A DNA stretch of 64,000 bases from Halomonas sp. YLGW01. Its GTDB lineage: Bacteria; Pseudomonadota; Gammaproteobacteria; Pseudomonadales; Halomonadaceae. A program made the translations under genes and the position numbers. The notes beneath the pieces were generated by a model. That model saw only the letters and a program-made list of their open reading frames with translations, ran no database searches and was not told the DNA's origin. Shown here piece after piece: positions 1 through 9,028 of the stretch (positions are counted from its first letter, which is position 1; each line of letters starts with the position of its first letter). The DNA lies in the NCBI RefSeq assembly GCF_014840935.1, contig NZ_CP062005.1, forward strand, positions 3,224,001-3,288,000. The letters are read 5' to 3'.

Positions 1-648
1 GACGTGGTAGTCGGTGCCCTCCTGCTTGAAGGCCGGGTTGCGCAGGTAGGCCCACAGCACCGTGACCATGCCAAGCTCATGGGCTCGCTCGAAGGCCTCG
101 CTGATTTCCTCGATCTGACGGCGGCACTCCGGTGAGCCGAAATAGATGGTCGCCCCCACCGCCACGCAGCCCATGGCGTGGGCCTGATCGACGCTGGCGA
201 ACAGGGTCTGGTCGTGCATGGTCGGGTAGGTCAGGGTCTCGTTGTGGTTGAGCTTCAACAGCAGCGGAATCTTGTGGGCGTAGCGCCTTGCGACCGAGGC
301 CAGCCCGCCCAGCGTCGAGGCCACGGCGTTGCAGCCGCCCTCGAGGGCCAGCTCGACGATGTTGGCCGGGTCGAAGTAGAGCGGGTTGGGCGCGAAGGAG
401 GCGCCGGCCGAATGCTCGATGCCCTGATCGACGGGCAAGATGCTCAGATAGCCGGTACCGCCCAGCCGGCCGTGGTTGTAAAGGGCCTGCATGTTGCGCA
501 GCACCTGGGGGCTCCTGTCGTTGTCGATCATCACCCGGTCGACGAAGTCCGGTCCCGGCAGGTGCAGCTGCTCGCGGGGAATCGCGCTGCAGCGGTGCTC
601 CAGCAGGTAACTCGCTTCATCGCCCAGGATCTTGGCGGTCTCACTCAT
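1..648 (-). CDS. fbaB: Class I fructose-bisphosphate aldolase (DhnA/FbaB family), 3' end missing
   Basis: Cleaves fructose 1,6-bisphosphate to the two triose phosphates through a Schiff-base lysine; cytosolic, glycolysis/gluconeogenesis. Only the first 216 codons are inside the window; the catalytic lysine is expected in the missing C-terminal part. The visible protein begins [16 protein letters not shown] and carries the family signature [17 protein letters not shown] (about residues 64-80) and NHNETLTYP. The start at 648 is chosen over an in-frame ATG at 654 because AAGGAG at 658-663 lies 9 nt upstream of 648 but only 3 nt from 654. It is divergent from the CidA/LrgB pair. A class II aldolase, unrelated in fold, is encoded 3.9 kb away. 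Family call is confident; the choice of the symbol fbaB is by resemblance to the E. coli enzyme. Confidence 0.88.
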   Translation of the reverse strand, partial: MSETAKILGDEASYLLEHRCSAIPREQLHLPGPDFVDRVMIDNDRSPQVLRNMQALYNHGRLGGTGYLSILPVDQGIEHSAGASFAPNPLYFDPANIVELALEGGCNAVASTLGGLASVARRYAHKIPLLLKLNHNETLTYPTMHDQTLFASVDQAHAMGCVAVGATIYFGSPECRRQIEEISEAFERAHELGMVTVLWAYLRNPAFKQEGTDYHV

Positions 649-854
649 GGTCATGCGCTCCTTGCAGGGGTGGCGAAGGGAAATGCCGTGCGGGTGCCCT
701 TTCAGCGTAGCCAGCGCCGGCTCGACCACAAGCGGGCGCGTCACGCTCATCCCCGGCGCACGTCAGGCCCGATGCACAGGCGACACGCCATGGCCCGGTC
801 GGTCGGCCAGGAGCTTTTCCCTCGCTCTCAAGGCATCATGGCGCCTGAGAGAGG

Positions 855-899
855 GGGCTATTCAGAAAGGGACTATTCAGCAAGGGACTATTCAGGAGA
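855..899. repeat. Three tandem 15-bp units ahead of the cidA-like gene
   Basis: Three head-to-tail copies of a 15-bp unit, roughly GGGRCTATTCAGMAA, start at 855, 870 and 885. The last copy runs directly into the ribosome-binding region of the gene starting at 906. Confidence 0.85.
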
Positions 900-905
900 A
901 AGGAC

Positions 906-1286
906 GTGATCGCAGTATTGCGCGGGTTTCTATGGCTGACGGCCTTCTGGCTCGCCGGCAGGACGCTGGTCGTGCTGCTCGACCTGCCGATCTCGGCGGG
1001 GGTGGTGGGCATGCTGTTGATGACCGCCATGCTGATGCTGCGCGGCGGGCGGCTCAGTGACATCGCCGCCGCCAGCCAGCCGCTGATCGGCCTGCTGGCG
1101 ATGCTGATCATGCCGGGCGTGGTGGGCGTGTTCTTCGTCGCCGATGAATTCGCCGGCCAGTGGCTGGCGGTGGCGGTGGCTTTGGTGGGAGGCACCCTGG
1201 CCAGCGTGCTGACCACCCTCTTGCTGATGCGCCGCTGCATCCCCGCTGAGCCCACCGCGAACACGCCGGACGAGACCCCATCATGA
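906..1286 (+). CDS. CidA/LrgA family holin-like membrane protein
   Basis: Small polytopic inner-membrane protein of 126 residues, the usual size for CidA/LrgA, a family linked to murein hydrolase export and overflow-metabolite handling. Four hydrophobic stretches are visible, with the family-typical segment DLPISAGVVGMLLM near residues 26-39 and LIGLLAMLIMPGVVGV further on. The start is GTG at 906, preceded by GGAGAAAGGAC. It overlaps the following LrgB-type gene by four bases (ATGA), so the two are translationally coupled as in cidAB/lrgAB operons. The upstream 15-bp tandem repeats touch its translation start. Whether it is CidA or LrgA cannot be told from sequence, and no CidR/LytTR regulator is adjacent. 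Confidence 0.85.
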   Translation: MIAVLRGFLWLTAFWLAGRTLVVLLDLPISAGVVGMLLMTAMLMLRGGRLSDIAAASQPLIGLLAMLIMPGVVGVFFVADEFAGQWLAVAVALVGGTLASVLTTLLLMRRCIPAEPTANTPDETPS

Positions 1287-2005
1287 GCGCGTCTCTCATC
1301 GAGCTGCGCGAGGCGCTGCTGGCCACCCCGCTTGCGTCCATCGCCCTGACGCTCGCCGCCTACCTCGCCGCTCTGTGGGCCGTCGAGCGCCTGGGGCGCC
1401 CCAGCTGGTGCCCGGCGGTACTGCTGGCCGCCCTGCTGGTCGCCGCCAGCCTGTGGGCACTGTCCATCGACGTCGCCGACTACCGTCGCGGCGCCGACTG
1501 GCTGATGCTTCTGCTGGGCCCGGCCACGGTGGCGCTCGGCGTGCCGCTCTACCAGCAGCTTCACCACATCCGCGCGCTGTGGAAGCCGCTGGCGCTGAGC
1601 CTGCCCCCGGCGGCGGCCTTGGCCTCCTGCTATTCGGTGGCGCTGGCCTGGGCGCTGGGCGCCAGCCCCGAGGTCATGGCCTCGCTGGCGCCCAAGTCGG
1701 TGACCGCGCCGATTGCGCTCGGCATCATCGAGGAGCTGGGCGGCTCTGTGCCGCTGCTGATGGGCGGGCTTTTGATCACCGGCGTGATGGCGACCCTGGC
1801 GGTCAGCCTGCTGGCCCCGCCGCTGGGCATTCGCGACCATCGCATCCTCGGCTTCGCGCTGGGGGTCAATGGCCACGCCATCGGCACCGTGCGCGCCTTC
1901 GAGATGAGCCCCACCGCCGGCGCCTTCGCCTCGCTGGGCATGAGCCTGACCGGCATCCTCACGGCCCTGTGCCTGCCGCTGGCCTGGCGCCTGCTGGGGT
2001 TCTAG
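1283..2005 (+). CDS. LrgB/CidB family membrane protein
   Basis: Partner of the preceding CidA/LrgA-type protein; 240 residues and almost entirely hydrophobic, the normal size for the LrgB family. The family-typical motif SLAPKSVTAPIALGI is present near residues 134-148, followed by the glycine-rich GFALGVNGHAIGTVRAFE region. The start codon overlaps the cidA-like stop (ATGA). The proposed role is with its partner in control of cell-wall hydrolase activity or transport of small carboxylates; this is family knowledge and was not tested here. The gene is followed by about 125 bp of non-coding DNA before epd. Confidence 0.9.
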   Translation: MSASLIELREALLATPLASIALTLAAYLAALWAVERLGRPSWCPAVLLAALLVAASLWALSIDVADYRRGADWLMLLLGPATVALGVPLYQQLHHIRALWKPLALSLPPAAALASCYSVALAWALGASPEVMASLAPKSVTAPIALGIIEELGGSVPLLMGGLLITGVMATLAVSLLAPPLGIRDHRILGFALGVNGHAIGTVRAFEMSPTAGAFASLGMSLTGILTALCLPLAWRLLGF

Positions 2006-2131
2006 GGGCTCGCCTGCCCGGCGCTTCCGGGCCGCCCTGCAGGGCGCGCCCTTTTGCGCTAGAATCGCCCTTTTCTTGCCATCGAGCGCGCCCCGCCGCC
2101 CCGCGGGCGCCTGCTGAGGGAAATCGACATC

Positions 2132-3217
2132 GTGGAGCCCGAGCGTCCCATGGCCTATCGGATCGCCATCAACGGTTACGGCCGCATCGGCCAATGCGTG
2201 CTGCGGGCGCTGACCGAGCGCCAAGCCCATGACAATCGGGTGCCGGGCGACGCCTCGCCCGTCATCGAGGTGGTGGCCATCAACGAGCTCTCCGATCTCG
2301 ACACCATCACCTACCTGACCCGCTACGACACCACCCACGGGCGATTCCCCGGCCGCGTCGAGGGCCGCGACGGCCACCTCTATATCGATGATCGGCCGAT
2401 CCGGGTGCTCAGCGAGCCGGACCCGGACCGCCTGCCCTGGCGCGAGCTCGACATCGACCTGGTGGTCGAGTGCTCGGGCAGCTTCAAGGACCGGACCACC
2501 GCCGAGCGCCACCTCGACGCCGGGGCCAGGCGCCTTTTGTTTTCCCAGCCCGCCGAGAGCGACGTCGATGCCACCATCGTCACCGGGATCAACGATGCCG
2601 ACCTGACGCCTGACTGCCGCATCGTCTCCGCTGCCTCCTGCACCACCAACTGCCTGGTGCCGGTGCTGACCATGCTCGACGAGGCGCTGGGGGTCGAGCA
2701 CGGCGTGACCACCACCATTCACTCGGCGATGAACGATCAGCCGGTGATCGACGCCTACCACCAGACCGACCTGCGCCTGACCCGCTCGGCGATGCAGTCG
2801 ATCGTGCCCGTCGACACCGGACTGGCCCGCGGCATCAACCGCCTGATGCCGCACCTCGCGGATCGCTTCGAGTGCCTGCACGTGCGGGTGCCGACCATCA
2901 ACGTCTCGGCCATGGATCTGGCCATCTGCGTGCGCCAGGACACCTGCGCCGAGGCCGTCAATGCGCTGCTCAAGCAGGCCTGCCACGAGCGGCTCTCGGG
3001 CCTCGTGGGCTACACCGAGGAGCCCATGGCCTCGGTCGACTTCAACCACGACCCGCGCTCCGGTATCGTGGACGCCACTCAGACTCGCGTCGCCGGCGGC
3101 CGGCTGATCAAGATGCTGTGCTGGTTCGACAACGAATGGGGCTTCGCCAACCGCATGCTCGACGTCACCGAACGACTGGCAAGGCTAGGCGCCGTCCCGA
3201 CAGTCGACGAGCGATGA
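2132..3217 (+). CDS. epd: Erythrose-4-phosphate / glyceraldehyde-3-phosphate dehydrogenase
   Basis: NAD-dependent aldehyde dehydrogenase of the GAPDH superfamily. The Rossmann motif INGYGRIG is at residues 13-20 and the catalytic cysteine at residue 170 in SAASCTTNC. The C-terminal WFDNEWGFANRM is family typical. It leads an epd-pgk-fba cluster, the arrangement in E. coli, where Epd makes 4-phosphoerythronate for pyridoxal phosphate synthesis. The long loop with ERQAHDNRV also resembles Epd more than glycolytic Gap. The start used is GTG at 2132 with TGAGGG at 2115-2120; an in-frame ATG at 2150 (MAYRIAING) is a reasonable alternative. Substrate choice between erythrose-4-phosphate and glyceraldehyde-3-phosphate is inferred from context. 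Confidence 0.85.
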   Translation: MEPERPMAYRIAINGYGRIGQCVLRALTERQAHDNRVPGDASPVIEVVAINELSDLDTITYLTRYDTTHGRFPGRVEGRDGHLYIDDRPIRVLSEPDPDRLPWRELDIDLVVECSGSFKDRTTAERHLDAGARRLLFSQPAESDVDATIVTGINDADLTPDCRIVSAASCTTNCLVPVLTMLDEALGVEHGVTTTIHSAMNDQPVIDAYHQTDLRLTRSAMQSIVPVDTGLARGINRLMPHLADRFECLHVRVPTINVSAMDLAICVRQDTCAEAVNALLKQACHERLSGLVGYTEEPMASVDFNHDPRSGIVDATQTRVAGGRLIKMLCWFDNEWGFANRMLDVTERLARLGAVPTVDER

Positions 3218-3303
3218 CCCGGCAAGGCAATGCCTGAAGGCCCCGGCATGAGCGTCGCCCTCGTCTTCCCCACCTGGCTTGCAACCCAGAGGACTCTGCC
3301 CCG

Positions 3304-4476
3304 ATGAATGTTCGCAAGATGACCGACCTGGACCTCGCCGGTCAGCGCGTGCTGATCCGCGAAGATCTCAACGTGCCGATCAAGAACGGCCATGTCACCA
3401 GCGATGCGCGGCTGCGCGCCTGCCTGCCGACCATCCTTGCCGCTCGCGATGCCGGCGCCAAGGTGCTGCTGATGAGCCACCTGGGCCGTCCCACCGAGGG
3501 CGAACCGGCCGAGGAGTTCTCCCTGGCACCGGTCGCCGAGCGTCTCGGCGAGCTGCTCGAGCGCCCGGTACGCGTGGTCAAGGACTACCTGGGCGCCAAC
3601 GTCGACGTGGCCGATGGCGAGGTCGTGCTGCTCGAGAACGTGCGCTTCAATACAGGCGAGAAGAAGGACGACGAGACGCTTTCCAAGCAGTACGCCGCCC
3701 TCTGCGACGTCTATGTGATGGACGCCTTCGGCACCGCCCACCGGGCTCAGGCCTCGACCCACGGCGTGGCACGCTTCGCCCCGACCGCCTGTGCCGGCCC
3801 GCTGCTCGCCCGCGAGCTCGAGGCCCTGGAAAAGGCGCTGGCCACCCCGGCACGCCCGATGGTGGCGATCGTCGGCGGCTCCAAGGTCTCCACCAAGCTC
3901 GACGTGCTGACCGCGCTCTCCGAGAAGTGCGACCAGCTGATCGTCGGCGGCGGCATCGCCAACACCTTCATCGCCGCGGCGGGCTACAACGTCGGCAAGT
4001 CGCTGCATGAAGCCGACCTGGTCGATCAGGCCAAGGCGCTGATGGCCAAGGTCGAGATCCCGCTGCCCACCGACGTGGTGGTGGCCACCGAGTTCTCGGA
4101 ATCCGCCGAAGCGGTGACCAAGCCGGTCGATCAGGTCGAAGACGACGAGATGATCCTCGATATCGGCCCCGACACCGCGGCCCGCCTGGGCGGCCTGCTC
4201 AAGGACGCCGGCACCATCCTGTGGAACGGCCCGGTGGGCGTGTTCGAGATCGACCAGTTCGGCCGCGGCACCGAAGCGCTGTCGAAGGCCATCGCCGAGA
4301 GCAACGGCTTCTCGATCGCCGGCGGCGGCGACACCCTGGCGGCCATCGACAAGTACGGCATCGCAGAAAAGGTGTCCTACATCTCCACCGGCGGCGGCGC
4401 CTTCCTCGAGTACGTGGAAGGCAAGACCCTGCCGGCGGTCACGGCCCTGCGCGCCGCCTTCGAGGCCGCGAAGTAA
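3304..4476 (+). CDS. pgk: Phosphoglycerate kinase
   Basis: Transfers the acyl phosphate of 1,3-bisphosphoglycerate to ADP in glycolysis, and works in reverse in gluconeogenesis; cytosolic monomer. The 390 residues match the bacterial size. Visible signatures include [15 protein letters not shown] at about residues 14-28, the substrate loop [11 protein letters not shown], the hinge segment [15 protein letters not shown], the nucleotide-binding [12 protein letters not shown], and the C-terminal [17 protein letters not shown]. It lies 86 bp downstream of epd and 72 bp upstream of fba on the same strand, so the three probably share transcripts. Nothing is unusual. Confidence 0.97.
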   Translation: MNVRKMTDLDLAGQRVLIREDLNVPIKNGHVTSDARLRACLPTILAARDAGAKVLLMSHLGRPTEGEPAEEFSLAPVAERLGELLERPVRVVKDYLGANVDVADGEVVLLENVRFNTGEKKDDETLSKQYAALCDVYVMDAFGTAHRAQASTHGVARFAPTACAGPLLARELEALEKALATPARPMVAIVGGSKVSTKLDVLTALSEKCDQLIVGGGIANTFIAAAGYNVGKSLHEADLVDQAKALMAKVEIPLPTDVVVATEFSESAEAVTKPVDQVEDDEMILDIGPDTAARLGGLLKDAGTILWNGPVGVFEIDQFGRGTEALSKAIAESNGFSIAGGGDTLAAIDKYGIAEKVSYISTGGGAFLEYVEGKTLPAVTALRAAFEAAK

Positions 4477-4548
4477 CCAAGCCCCCACATCCCTTGATCC
4501 TCACGGCGTGGCCCTGCCGCGCCGTCCTCATGTACAACAGGTGAGTTC

Positions 4549-5613
4549 ATGGCACTTATCAGCATGCGCCAAATGCTGGATCACGCCGCCGAGTACGGCT
4601 ACGGCGTCCCGGCCTTCAACGTCAACAACCTCGAGCAGATGCGCGCCATCCTCGAAGCGGCTGACAAGACCGATTCCCCGGTCATCGTTCAGGCCTCCGC
4701 CGGGGCCCGCAAGTACGCCGGCGCGCCCTTCCTGCGCCACCTGATCCTCGCCGCGATCGAGGAATTCCCGCATATCCCGATCGCCATGCACCAGGACCAC
4801 GGCACCAGCCCGTCTGTCTGCCAGCGCTCCATCCAGCTCGGCTTCTCCTCGGTGATGATGGACGGCTCCCTGGGCGAGGACGGCAAGACCCCGGCCAGCT
4901 ACGACTACAACGTCGACGTCACCCGCCGCACCGTCGAGATGGCGCATGCCTGCGGCGTCTCCGTCGAAGGCGAGCTCGGCTGCCTGGGCAGCCTCGAGAC
5001 CGGCATGGCCGGCGAGGAAGACGGCATCGGCGCCGAGGGCAAGCTCGACATGGAGCAGCTGCTCACCGACCCGGAAGAGGCCGCCGATTTCGTCAAGGCC
5101 ACCGGCGTGGATGCCCTGGCCATCGCCATCGGTACCAGCCACGGCGCCTACAAGTTCACCCAGCCGCCCACCGGCGACACCCTCTCGATCCAGCGCATCA
5201 AGGAGATCCACGCCCGCATCCCCGACACCCATCTGGTGATGCACGGCTCCTCCTCGGTACCGCAGGAGTGGCTCGAGGTGATCAACGAATACGGCGGCGC
5301 CATCCCCGAGACCTACGGCGTGCCGGTCTCCGAGATCGTCGAAGGCATCAAGCACGGCGTGCGCAAGGTCAACATCGACACCGACCTGCGCCTGGCCTCT
5401 ACCGGTGCCGTGCGTCGCTTCCTGGCCAACAACCCGGCCGAGTTCGACCCGCGCAAGTTCATGAAGGAAACCGTCAGCGCCATGCGCGATGTCTGCATCG
5501 ACCGCTACGAAGCCTTCGGCACCGCCGGCAACGCCTCGAAGATCAAGCCGCTCAGCCTGGAAGAGATGTTCAAGCGCTACGAGCGCGGCGAGCTCGATCC
5601 CAAGGTCAAGTAA
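4549..5613 (+). CDS. fba: Class II fructose-bisphosphate aldolase
   Basis: Zinc-dependent aldolase of 354 residues, of the Calvin-cycle-type subgroup of class II enzymes. Metal and substrate signatures are readable: MHQDHG at residues 80-85, [18 protein letters not shown] and [11 protein letters not shown], then KVNIDTDLR near the end. The start ATG follows AGGTGAGTTC. It is the third gene of the epd-pgk-fba cluster, and a 10-bp hairpin follows the stop. The window therefore carries both a class I (1-648) and a class II aldolase; the class II enzyme, beside pgk, is the likelier main glycolytic one. Confidence 0.95.
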   Translation: MALISMRQMLDHAAEYGYGVPAFNVNNLEQMRAILEAADKTDSPVIVQASAGARKYAGAPFLRHLILAAIEEFPHIPIAMHQDHGTSPSVCQRSIQLGFSSVMMDGSLGEDGKTPASYDYNVDVTRRTVEMAHACGVSVEGELGCLGSLETGMAGEEDGIGAEGKLDMEQLLTDPEEAADFVKATGVDALAIAIGTSHGAYKFTQPPTGDTLSIQRIKEIHARIPDTHLVMHGSSSVPQEWLEVINEYGGAIPETYGVPVSEIVEGIKHGVRKVNIDTDLRLASTGAVRRFLANNPAEFDPRKFMKETVSAMRDVCIDRYEAFGTAGNASKIKPLSLEEMFKRYERGELDPKVK

Positions 5614-5621
5614 GCCCTCCC

Positions 5622-5646
5622 GCCCACCGGCCTCGCGCCGGTGGGC
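5622..5646 (+). terminator. Hairpin after fba, without a T tract
   Basis: A perfect 10-bp stem (GCCCACCGGC / GCCGGTGGGC) with a 5-nt loop starts 9 nt after the fba stop codon. No run of T follows, so it may stabilise the mRNA end rather than terminate alone. Confidence 0.5.
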
Positions 5647-5664
5647 ACCCGCTCAGGACCCGCC

Positions 5665-5973
5665 ATGCACAATCTGTGGATACCCGTCGTCGCCATCCTG
5701 GCCGTTGCGGCGATGATCTTCGGCGGCCAGGCCTATTCCGAAGCCGAGCGCGATGCCCATATCGCCGCGCTCATCGGCGACCGCCTCGATAGCCAGACCC
5801 CGGCCGAGATCTCCCACCTGGCGAGGGTCAACAAGGGCTATGGGGTGTGCGGCGACTATGCGCTCTCAGGCGCCGACACCGGTCGCTTCTACTACAACAG
5901 CGCCACCGAGCGCCTGGCGCTGGGCACCGCTGCCCCCCTGTATCGCGACAACTGCGCCAACGTCTCACACTGA
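5665..5973 (+). CDS. Small membrane-anchored or secreted protein, unknown function
   Basis: A 102-residue protein beginning MHNLWIPVVAILAVAAMIFGG, an N-terminal signal or anchor helix, followed by a polar domain. The two cysteines in YGVCGDYAL and RDNCANVSH could form a disulfide outside the cytoplasm. An upstream in-frame start at 5641 would fall inside the fba terminator hairpin, so 5665 is preferred. The high-GC codon usage resembles that of its neighbours. No family is recognised. It sits between fba and a convergent histidine phosphatase, and no functional link is evident. Confidence 0.65.
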   Translation: MHNLWIPVVAILAVAAMIFGGQAYSEAERDAHIAALIGDRLDSQTPAEISHLARVNKGYGVCGDYALSGADTGRFYYNSATERLALGTAAPLYRDNCANVSH

Positions 5974-6024
5974 CCCCTTCAATGTCCTGACGGGCACCTT
6001 CACCGAGGCGCGATAAGCAGCGCG

Positions 6025-6630
6025 TCAGTGTCGCAGCCGCCCTACCACGTCAAGCGCGCCACCCTCCGGCGCCAGCACCAGCATCTCGCCGGAGCGCGGA
6101 TAGACGCCGGTGAGCGCCGTGATGTTGACCTGATGGGTGACCAGCACCAGTGTGCCTTCGCCGTTCCAGGCCGCGATCAGCGCGCGCAGCTCACGGGTCT
6201 GCCCCTCGGCCGCACCGCGGTTACGAAAGAAGGAATCCAGCGCCGGGGTAGGGATCACCTCGCCAAGCGCCAGCAGCTCGGCGGTGTCGAGGCAGCGACA
6301 CCAGCGGCTGGAGCGCACCGCAGTCACCTCGATGCCCCGTTCGCGAAACCGCTCGCCGATGGCGCGCGCCTGGGCACGGCCTTCCTCGGAAAGGTTGCGC
6401 TGGGTGGTGCAGTCATCGAGCGTGAAGCCCGCCGGGTCGCCGGTGCCAGGCGCCAGTGCATGGCGCATCAGGGCAATGTGACCACCTTGGGAAAGCGCGG
6501 CCCAGGTGGCGTGGTGGTCATCCAATGGCTGCGCCCCCGCCGGATGGGGTGCCAGCAAGGAGGCGGCGACCAGCAGAAGCGCCAGCATCGGCACTATCAA
6601 CCGCGATGACGTCAAACGGCATCGGAACAT
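6025..6630 (-). CDS. Periplasmic histidine phosphatase family protein
   Basis: A 201-residue member of the phosphoglycerate-mutase-like histidine phosphatase superfamily. The phospho-accepting motif is LMRHA at about residues 54-58 and the second catalytic histidine is in VLVTHQVN. SSRWCRCLDTAELL is the usual arginine-bearing stretch. The N-terminus (MFRCRLTSSR then a hydrophobic run ending AGAQP) is a signal peptide, so export is likely. The start at 6630 is chosen over 6732 because it gives a clean signal peptide and has GAGG about 5 nt upstream. The substrate is unknown; the exported versions in proteobacteria are mostly uncharacterised. Confidence 0.85.
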   Translation of the reverse strand: MFRCRLTSSRLIVPMLALLLVAASLLAPHPAGAQPLDDHHATWAALSQGGHIALMRHALAPGTGDPAGFTLDDCTTQRNLSEEGRAQARAIGERFRERGIEVTAVRSSRWCRCLDTAELLALGEVIPTPALDSFFRNRGAAEGQTRELRALIAAWNGEGTLVLVTHQVNITALTGVYPRSGEMLVLAPEGGALDVVGRLRH

Positions 6631-6923
6631 GGGGACCTCGGAGTGGGCATCGGGAAGGAGCGCAAGTCTTGCGCTCAGCCTAGTCCATCGCGCCTCGTCC
6701 ACCTCCTGCCTAGCACCGCGCGGCAGTGCCATTCGTCATCGCCGACGTCGTTCGGCTCGTTTGCCCACTTCCCCTGCGGATCCGCTTCGAATTAAAGAAC
6801 ACTGTTCCAAAATTGACTACACTATCGATATGCTCCGACGCGCCTACTTCAAGCTCCGGTGACGCGCGCCGATAACGGTAACATTGGTATGATGTCCCCC
6901 TGTCTTGCCCCAGAGGATCGGCG
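6631..6923. other. Divergent intergenic region, 293 bp, with a small palindrome
   Basis: Non-coding DNA between the divergent phosphatase and HAD genes. It is unusually AT-rich around 6780-6840. It holds an 11-bp palindrome GAACA-C-TGTTC at 6797-6807 and an extended -10-like TGGTATGAT at 6886-6893 ahead of the HAD gene. No credible ORF was seen. Confidence 0.5.
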
Positions 6924-7601
6924 ATGACAATTCCGCGATGCCTGCTGTTCGACTGCGATGGCACCCTGGTCGACAGCGAACCCCTGCTGGCCGCCGAGAT
7001 GGCGACGAGCCTCTCGGCACTCGGTCTCCCCTTTGCCCCCCATGATTATATGGGCGAGTTTCGCGGCGCCCGCTTCATGAACATCGTCGCCGAACTCCAG
7101 CGCCGCCACGGGACAATCGACCCCGAGGCGCTCAAGCAGGGCGAGGCCGACATGCGCTCGCGCCTGGCCGAGCGGCTGGCCAGCGAGCTGACGCCGCTGC
7201 CCGGCGTGCGCGAGGCACTGGAGGCGCTATCCGGCTATCCCCGGGCGGTGGTCTCCAACGGTCCGGAGACCAAGATCCGCACCGGCCTCACCACCACCGG
7301 CCTGAGCGATTACTTCGGCGACCGGCTGTTCAGCGGCTATACCGTCCAGTGCTGGAAGCCGGACCCCTGCCTCTACCTGCATGCCGCCAGTCTGATGGGC
7401 TACGAGGCCCACGAATGCATCGCCATCGACGATGCCATCGTCGGCGTCAAGGCGGCGCTGGCCGCCGGCATGCGCGTGATTCATCTGAACCGTTTCCCGG
7501 ACGTGGAGACTACCCCGGAAGGCGCGATCCAGATCAGCAACATGCATCAGCTGCCCACGGTGGTCGGCCACCTGGCGCATGAGGCGGTGGCCAGCCTCTG
7601 A
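6924..7601 (+). CDS. HAD superfamily phosphatase (subfamily IA)
   Basis: A 225-residue haloacid-dehalogenase-type hydrolase. Motif I FDCDGTLVDSE places the nucleophile and acid/base aspartates at residues 10 and 12. Motif II is in AVVSNGP, the motif III lysine is in QCWKPDP, and motif IV is IAIDDAIVGVKAA. The helical cap follows motif I directly, as in subfamily IA. The family dephosphorylates small sugar phosphates or 6-phosphogluconate (E. coli YieH is the nearest type I can name), but the substrate cannot be fixed. A hairpin with two DnaA boxes follows it. Confidence 0.85.
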   Translation: MTIPRCLLFDCDGTLVDSEPLLAAEMATSLSALGLPFAPHDYMGEFRGARFMNIVAELQRRHGTIDPEALKQGEADMRSRLAERLASELTPLPGVREALEALSGYPRAVVSNGPETKIRTGLTTTGLSDYFGDRLFSGYTVQCWKPDPCLYLHAASLMGYEAHECIAIDDAIVGVKAALAAGMRVIHLNRFPDVETTPEGAIQISNMHQLPTVVGHLAHEAVASL

Positions 7602-7624
7602 GCCAGGCTCGCCTGCCGCCCTTG

Positions 7625-7664
7625 CTTATCCACAGCCCTCGCCAGACGGGCGGCTGTGGATAAG
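7625..7664. promoter_or_regulatory. Inverted repeat containing two consensus DnaA boxes
   Basis: Perfect 13-bp inverted arms CTTATCCACAGCC and GGCTGTGGATAAG are separated by 14 bp. Each arm contains the consensus DnaA box TTATCCACA, facing each other. It lies between the HAD gene and yciH. It could also act as an RNA hairpin, but there is no T tract. Confidence 0.65.
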
Positions 7665-7748
7665 AAGCGGTGAGGCCGTCGCCCCATGAGTCGCGGGCGG
7701 TGCTGCGCTATCATGGCGGCATCCATTCTTCACCGTCAGGAGCGCGAC

Positions 7749-8123
7749 ATGGCTTCCCTGCAGGATCAACTGCGCGGCCTCGTCTATTCCACCGAGCATG
7801 GCGAGACCTGCCCCGACTGCCGCCAGCCGATCAACGACTGCGAGTGCCAGGCACTGGCCGAACGCGAGCGGCTGGCCGGCCTCGACGGCATCGTGCGCAT
7901 CCGTCGCGAGACCAGCGGGCGCAAGGGCAAGGGCGTGACCACCATCGACGGCGTGCCTCTCCCCGAGGCCGAGCTGAAGGCGCTGGCCAAGACGCTCAAG
8001 AAGCGCTGCGGCACCGGGGGCGCGGTCAAGGACGGGGTGATCGAGATCCAGGGCGATCATCGCACGACGCTCAAGGACGCGCTGGAGGCCCAGGGCTACA
8101 AGGTGAAGCTGGCCGGCGGCTAG
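7749..8123 (+). CDS. yciH: SUI1/YciH-type translation initiation factor-like protein
   Basis: A 124-residue protein with a C-terminal SUI1 (eIF1-like) domain: RKGKGVTTIDGVPL, LKKRCGTGGAVKDGVIEIQG and the closing DALEAQGYKVKLAGG are all typical. The N-terminal part carries four cysteines (TCPDC...DCEC), suggesting a small zinc site seen in some bacterial YciH relatives. In E. coli, YciH influences start-site fidelity and translation under stress. The start at 7749 is preceded by AGGAGCGCGAC; the longer frame from 7686 has no such signal. It is convergent with the sirtuin gene, 17 bp away. Confidence 0.9.
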   Translation: MASLQDQLRGLVYSTEHGETCPDCRQPINDCECQALAERERLAGLDGIVRIRRETSGRKGKGVTTIDGVPLPEAELKALAKTLKKRCGTGGAVKDGVIEIQGDHRTTLKDALEAQGYKVKLAGG

Positions 8124-8140
8124 GCTCGTGTCAGACAAGC

Positions 8141-9028
8141 CTAGCCAGGCGACGCCTCGAGGACCGCGACCAGCGCGGCCAGGGTGGCGCCGATCGGCCG
8201 TTCGAGCTTGAGCGCGAACAGCGCATCCGCCCGGGTGCGACCCAGGTTGAGACAGGCGATCGGCTTGCCGCGCTGTGCGGCCACTCGGGCAAAACGATAG
8301 CCGGAATAGACCATCAGCGACGAACCCACCACCAGCAGGGCGTCAGCCTCGTCCACGGCGGCCAGTGCGGCCTTAACCCGGGACACCGGCACACTGTCAC
8401 CGAAGAACACAACGTCCGGCTTGAGCACGCCGCTGCCGCAGCGGCCGCAGGGCGGCACCCGGAAGTCTGCGAAGTCGACCTCCAGGTCGGCATCGCCATC
8501 CGGTCCCGCCACGGCGTCGAGCTCCCGCCAGTGAGGGTTCTCGGCCTCGAGCTCGGCATGCAGGTCATGGCGCATGCGCCGCGCCTGGCAGCTCATGCAG
8601 CGCACCATCTCGGCACGGCCGTGCAGGTCGATGACCCGCCGGTTGCCGGCGCGCTGGTGCAGGCCATCGACGTTCTGGGTGATCAGGGTGTGCACATGGC
8701 CCAGCGCCTCGAATCGGGCCAGGGCATGGTGTGCCGCCCCCGGGCGCGCCTCGCTGAGCGCACGAAAGCCGACCAGAGCCCGTGCCCAGTAGCGTTGGCG
8801 GGCGGCGTGACTCTGCATGAAACGCTGGTGCTGCATGGGCGGCGGCCGCTTCCAGTCGCCGGCGGCGTCGCGGTAGTCGGGAATGCCGCTCTCGGTGCTG
8901 ACCCCAGCACCGGTCAGCACGACGAGCCGCGGGTGGGCGCGCACGAAGGCGGCCAGGGCCGCGACATCCACCTCAGCGGCGACGGCAGCATGAGGGGCAT
9001 CTGAGCACGTAGGGGATGACGGGGGCAT
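8141..9028 (-). CDS. Sir2-family NAD-dependent protein deacylase
   Basis: A 295-residue sirtuin. The NAD-binding [15 protein letters not shown] is at residues 40-54, QNVDGLHQ follows, and the catalytic histidine is in VIDLHG. The zinc-binding cysteine pairs are CMSC and CGRC, and [15 protein letters not shown] is the second NAD segment. Sirtuins remove acyl groups from lysines at the cost of NAD. A threonine replaces the more usual alanine in the GAGxS(A/T)ESG motif, and the insert [20 protein letters not shown] matches a bacterial/mitochondrial SIRT4-like subgroup. It stands alone between yciH and a NERD-domain gene. The start at 9028 has only a close AGAGAGG upstream. Confidence 0.9.
   Translation of the reverse strand: MPPSSPTCSDAPHAAVAAEVDVAALAAFVRAHPRLVVLTGAGVSTESGIPDYRDAAGDWKRPPPMQHQRFMQSHAARQRYWARALVGFRALSEARPGAAHHALARFEALGHVHTLITQNVDGLHQRAGNRRVIDLHGRAEMVRCMSCQARRMRHDLHAELEAENPHWRELDAVAGPDGDADLEVDFADFRVPPCGRCGSGVLKPDVVFFGDSVPVSRVKAALAAVDEADALLVVGSSLMVYSGYRFARVAAQRGKPIACLNLGRTRADALFALKLERPIGATLAALVAVLEASPG

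Noticed and set aside
178-909. Plus-strand frame of 243 codons at the left edge
   Set aside because: Antisense to the class I aldolase, whose minus-strand translation matches the family throughout.
836-3049. A 737-codon open frame opposite the cidA-like, lrgB and epd genes
   Set aside because: Antisense shadow of high-GC genes; low-complexity His/Gly/Arg-rich translation with no domain, while the plus strand encodes recognisable proteins.
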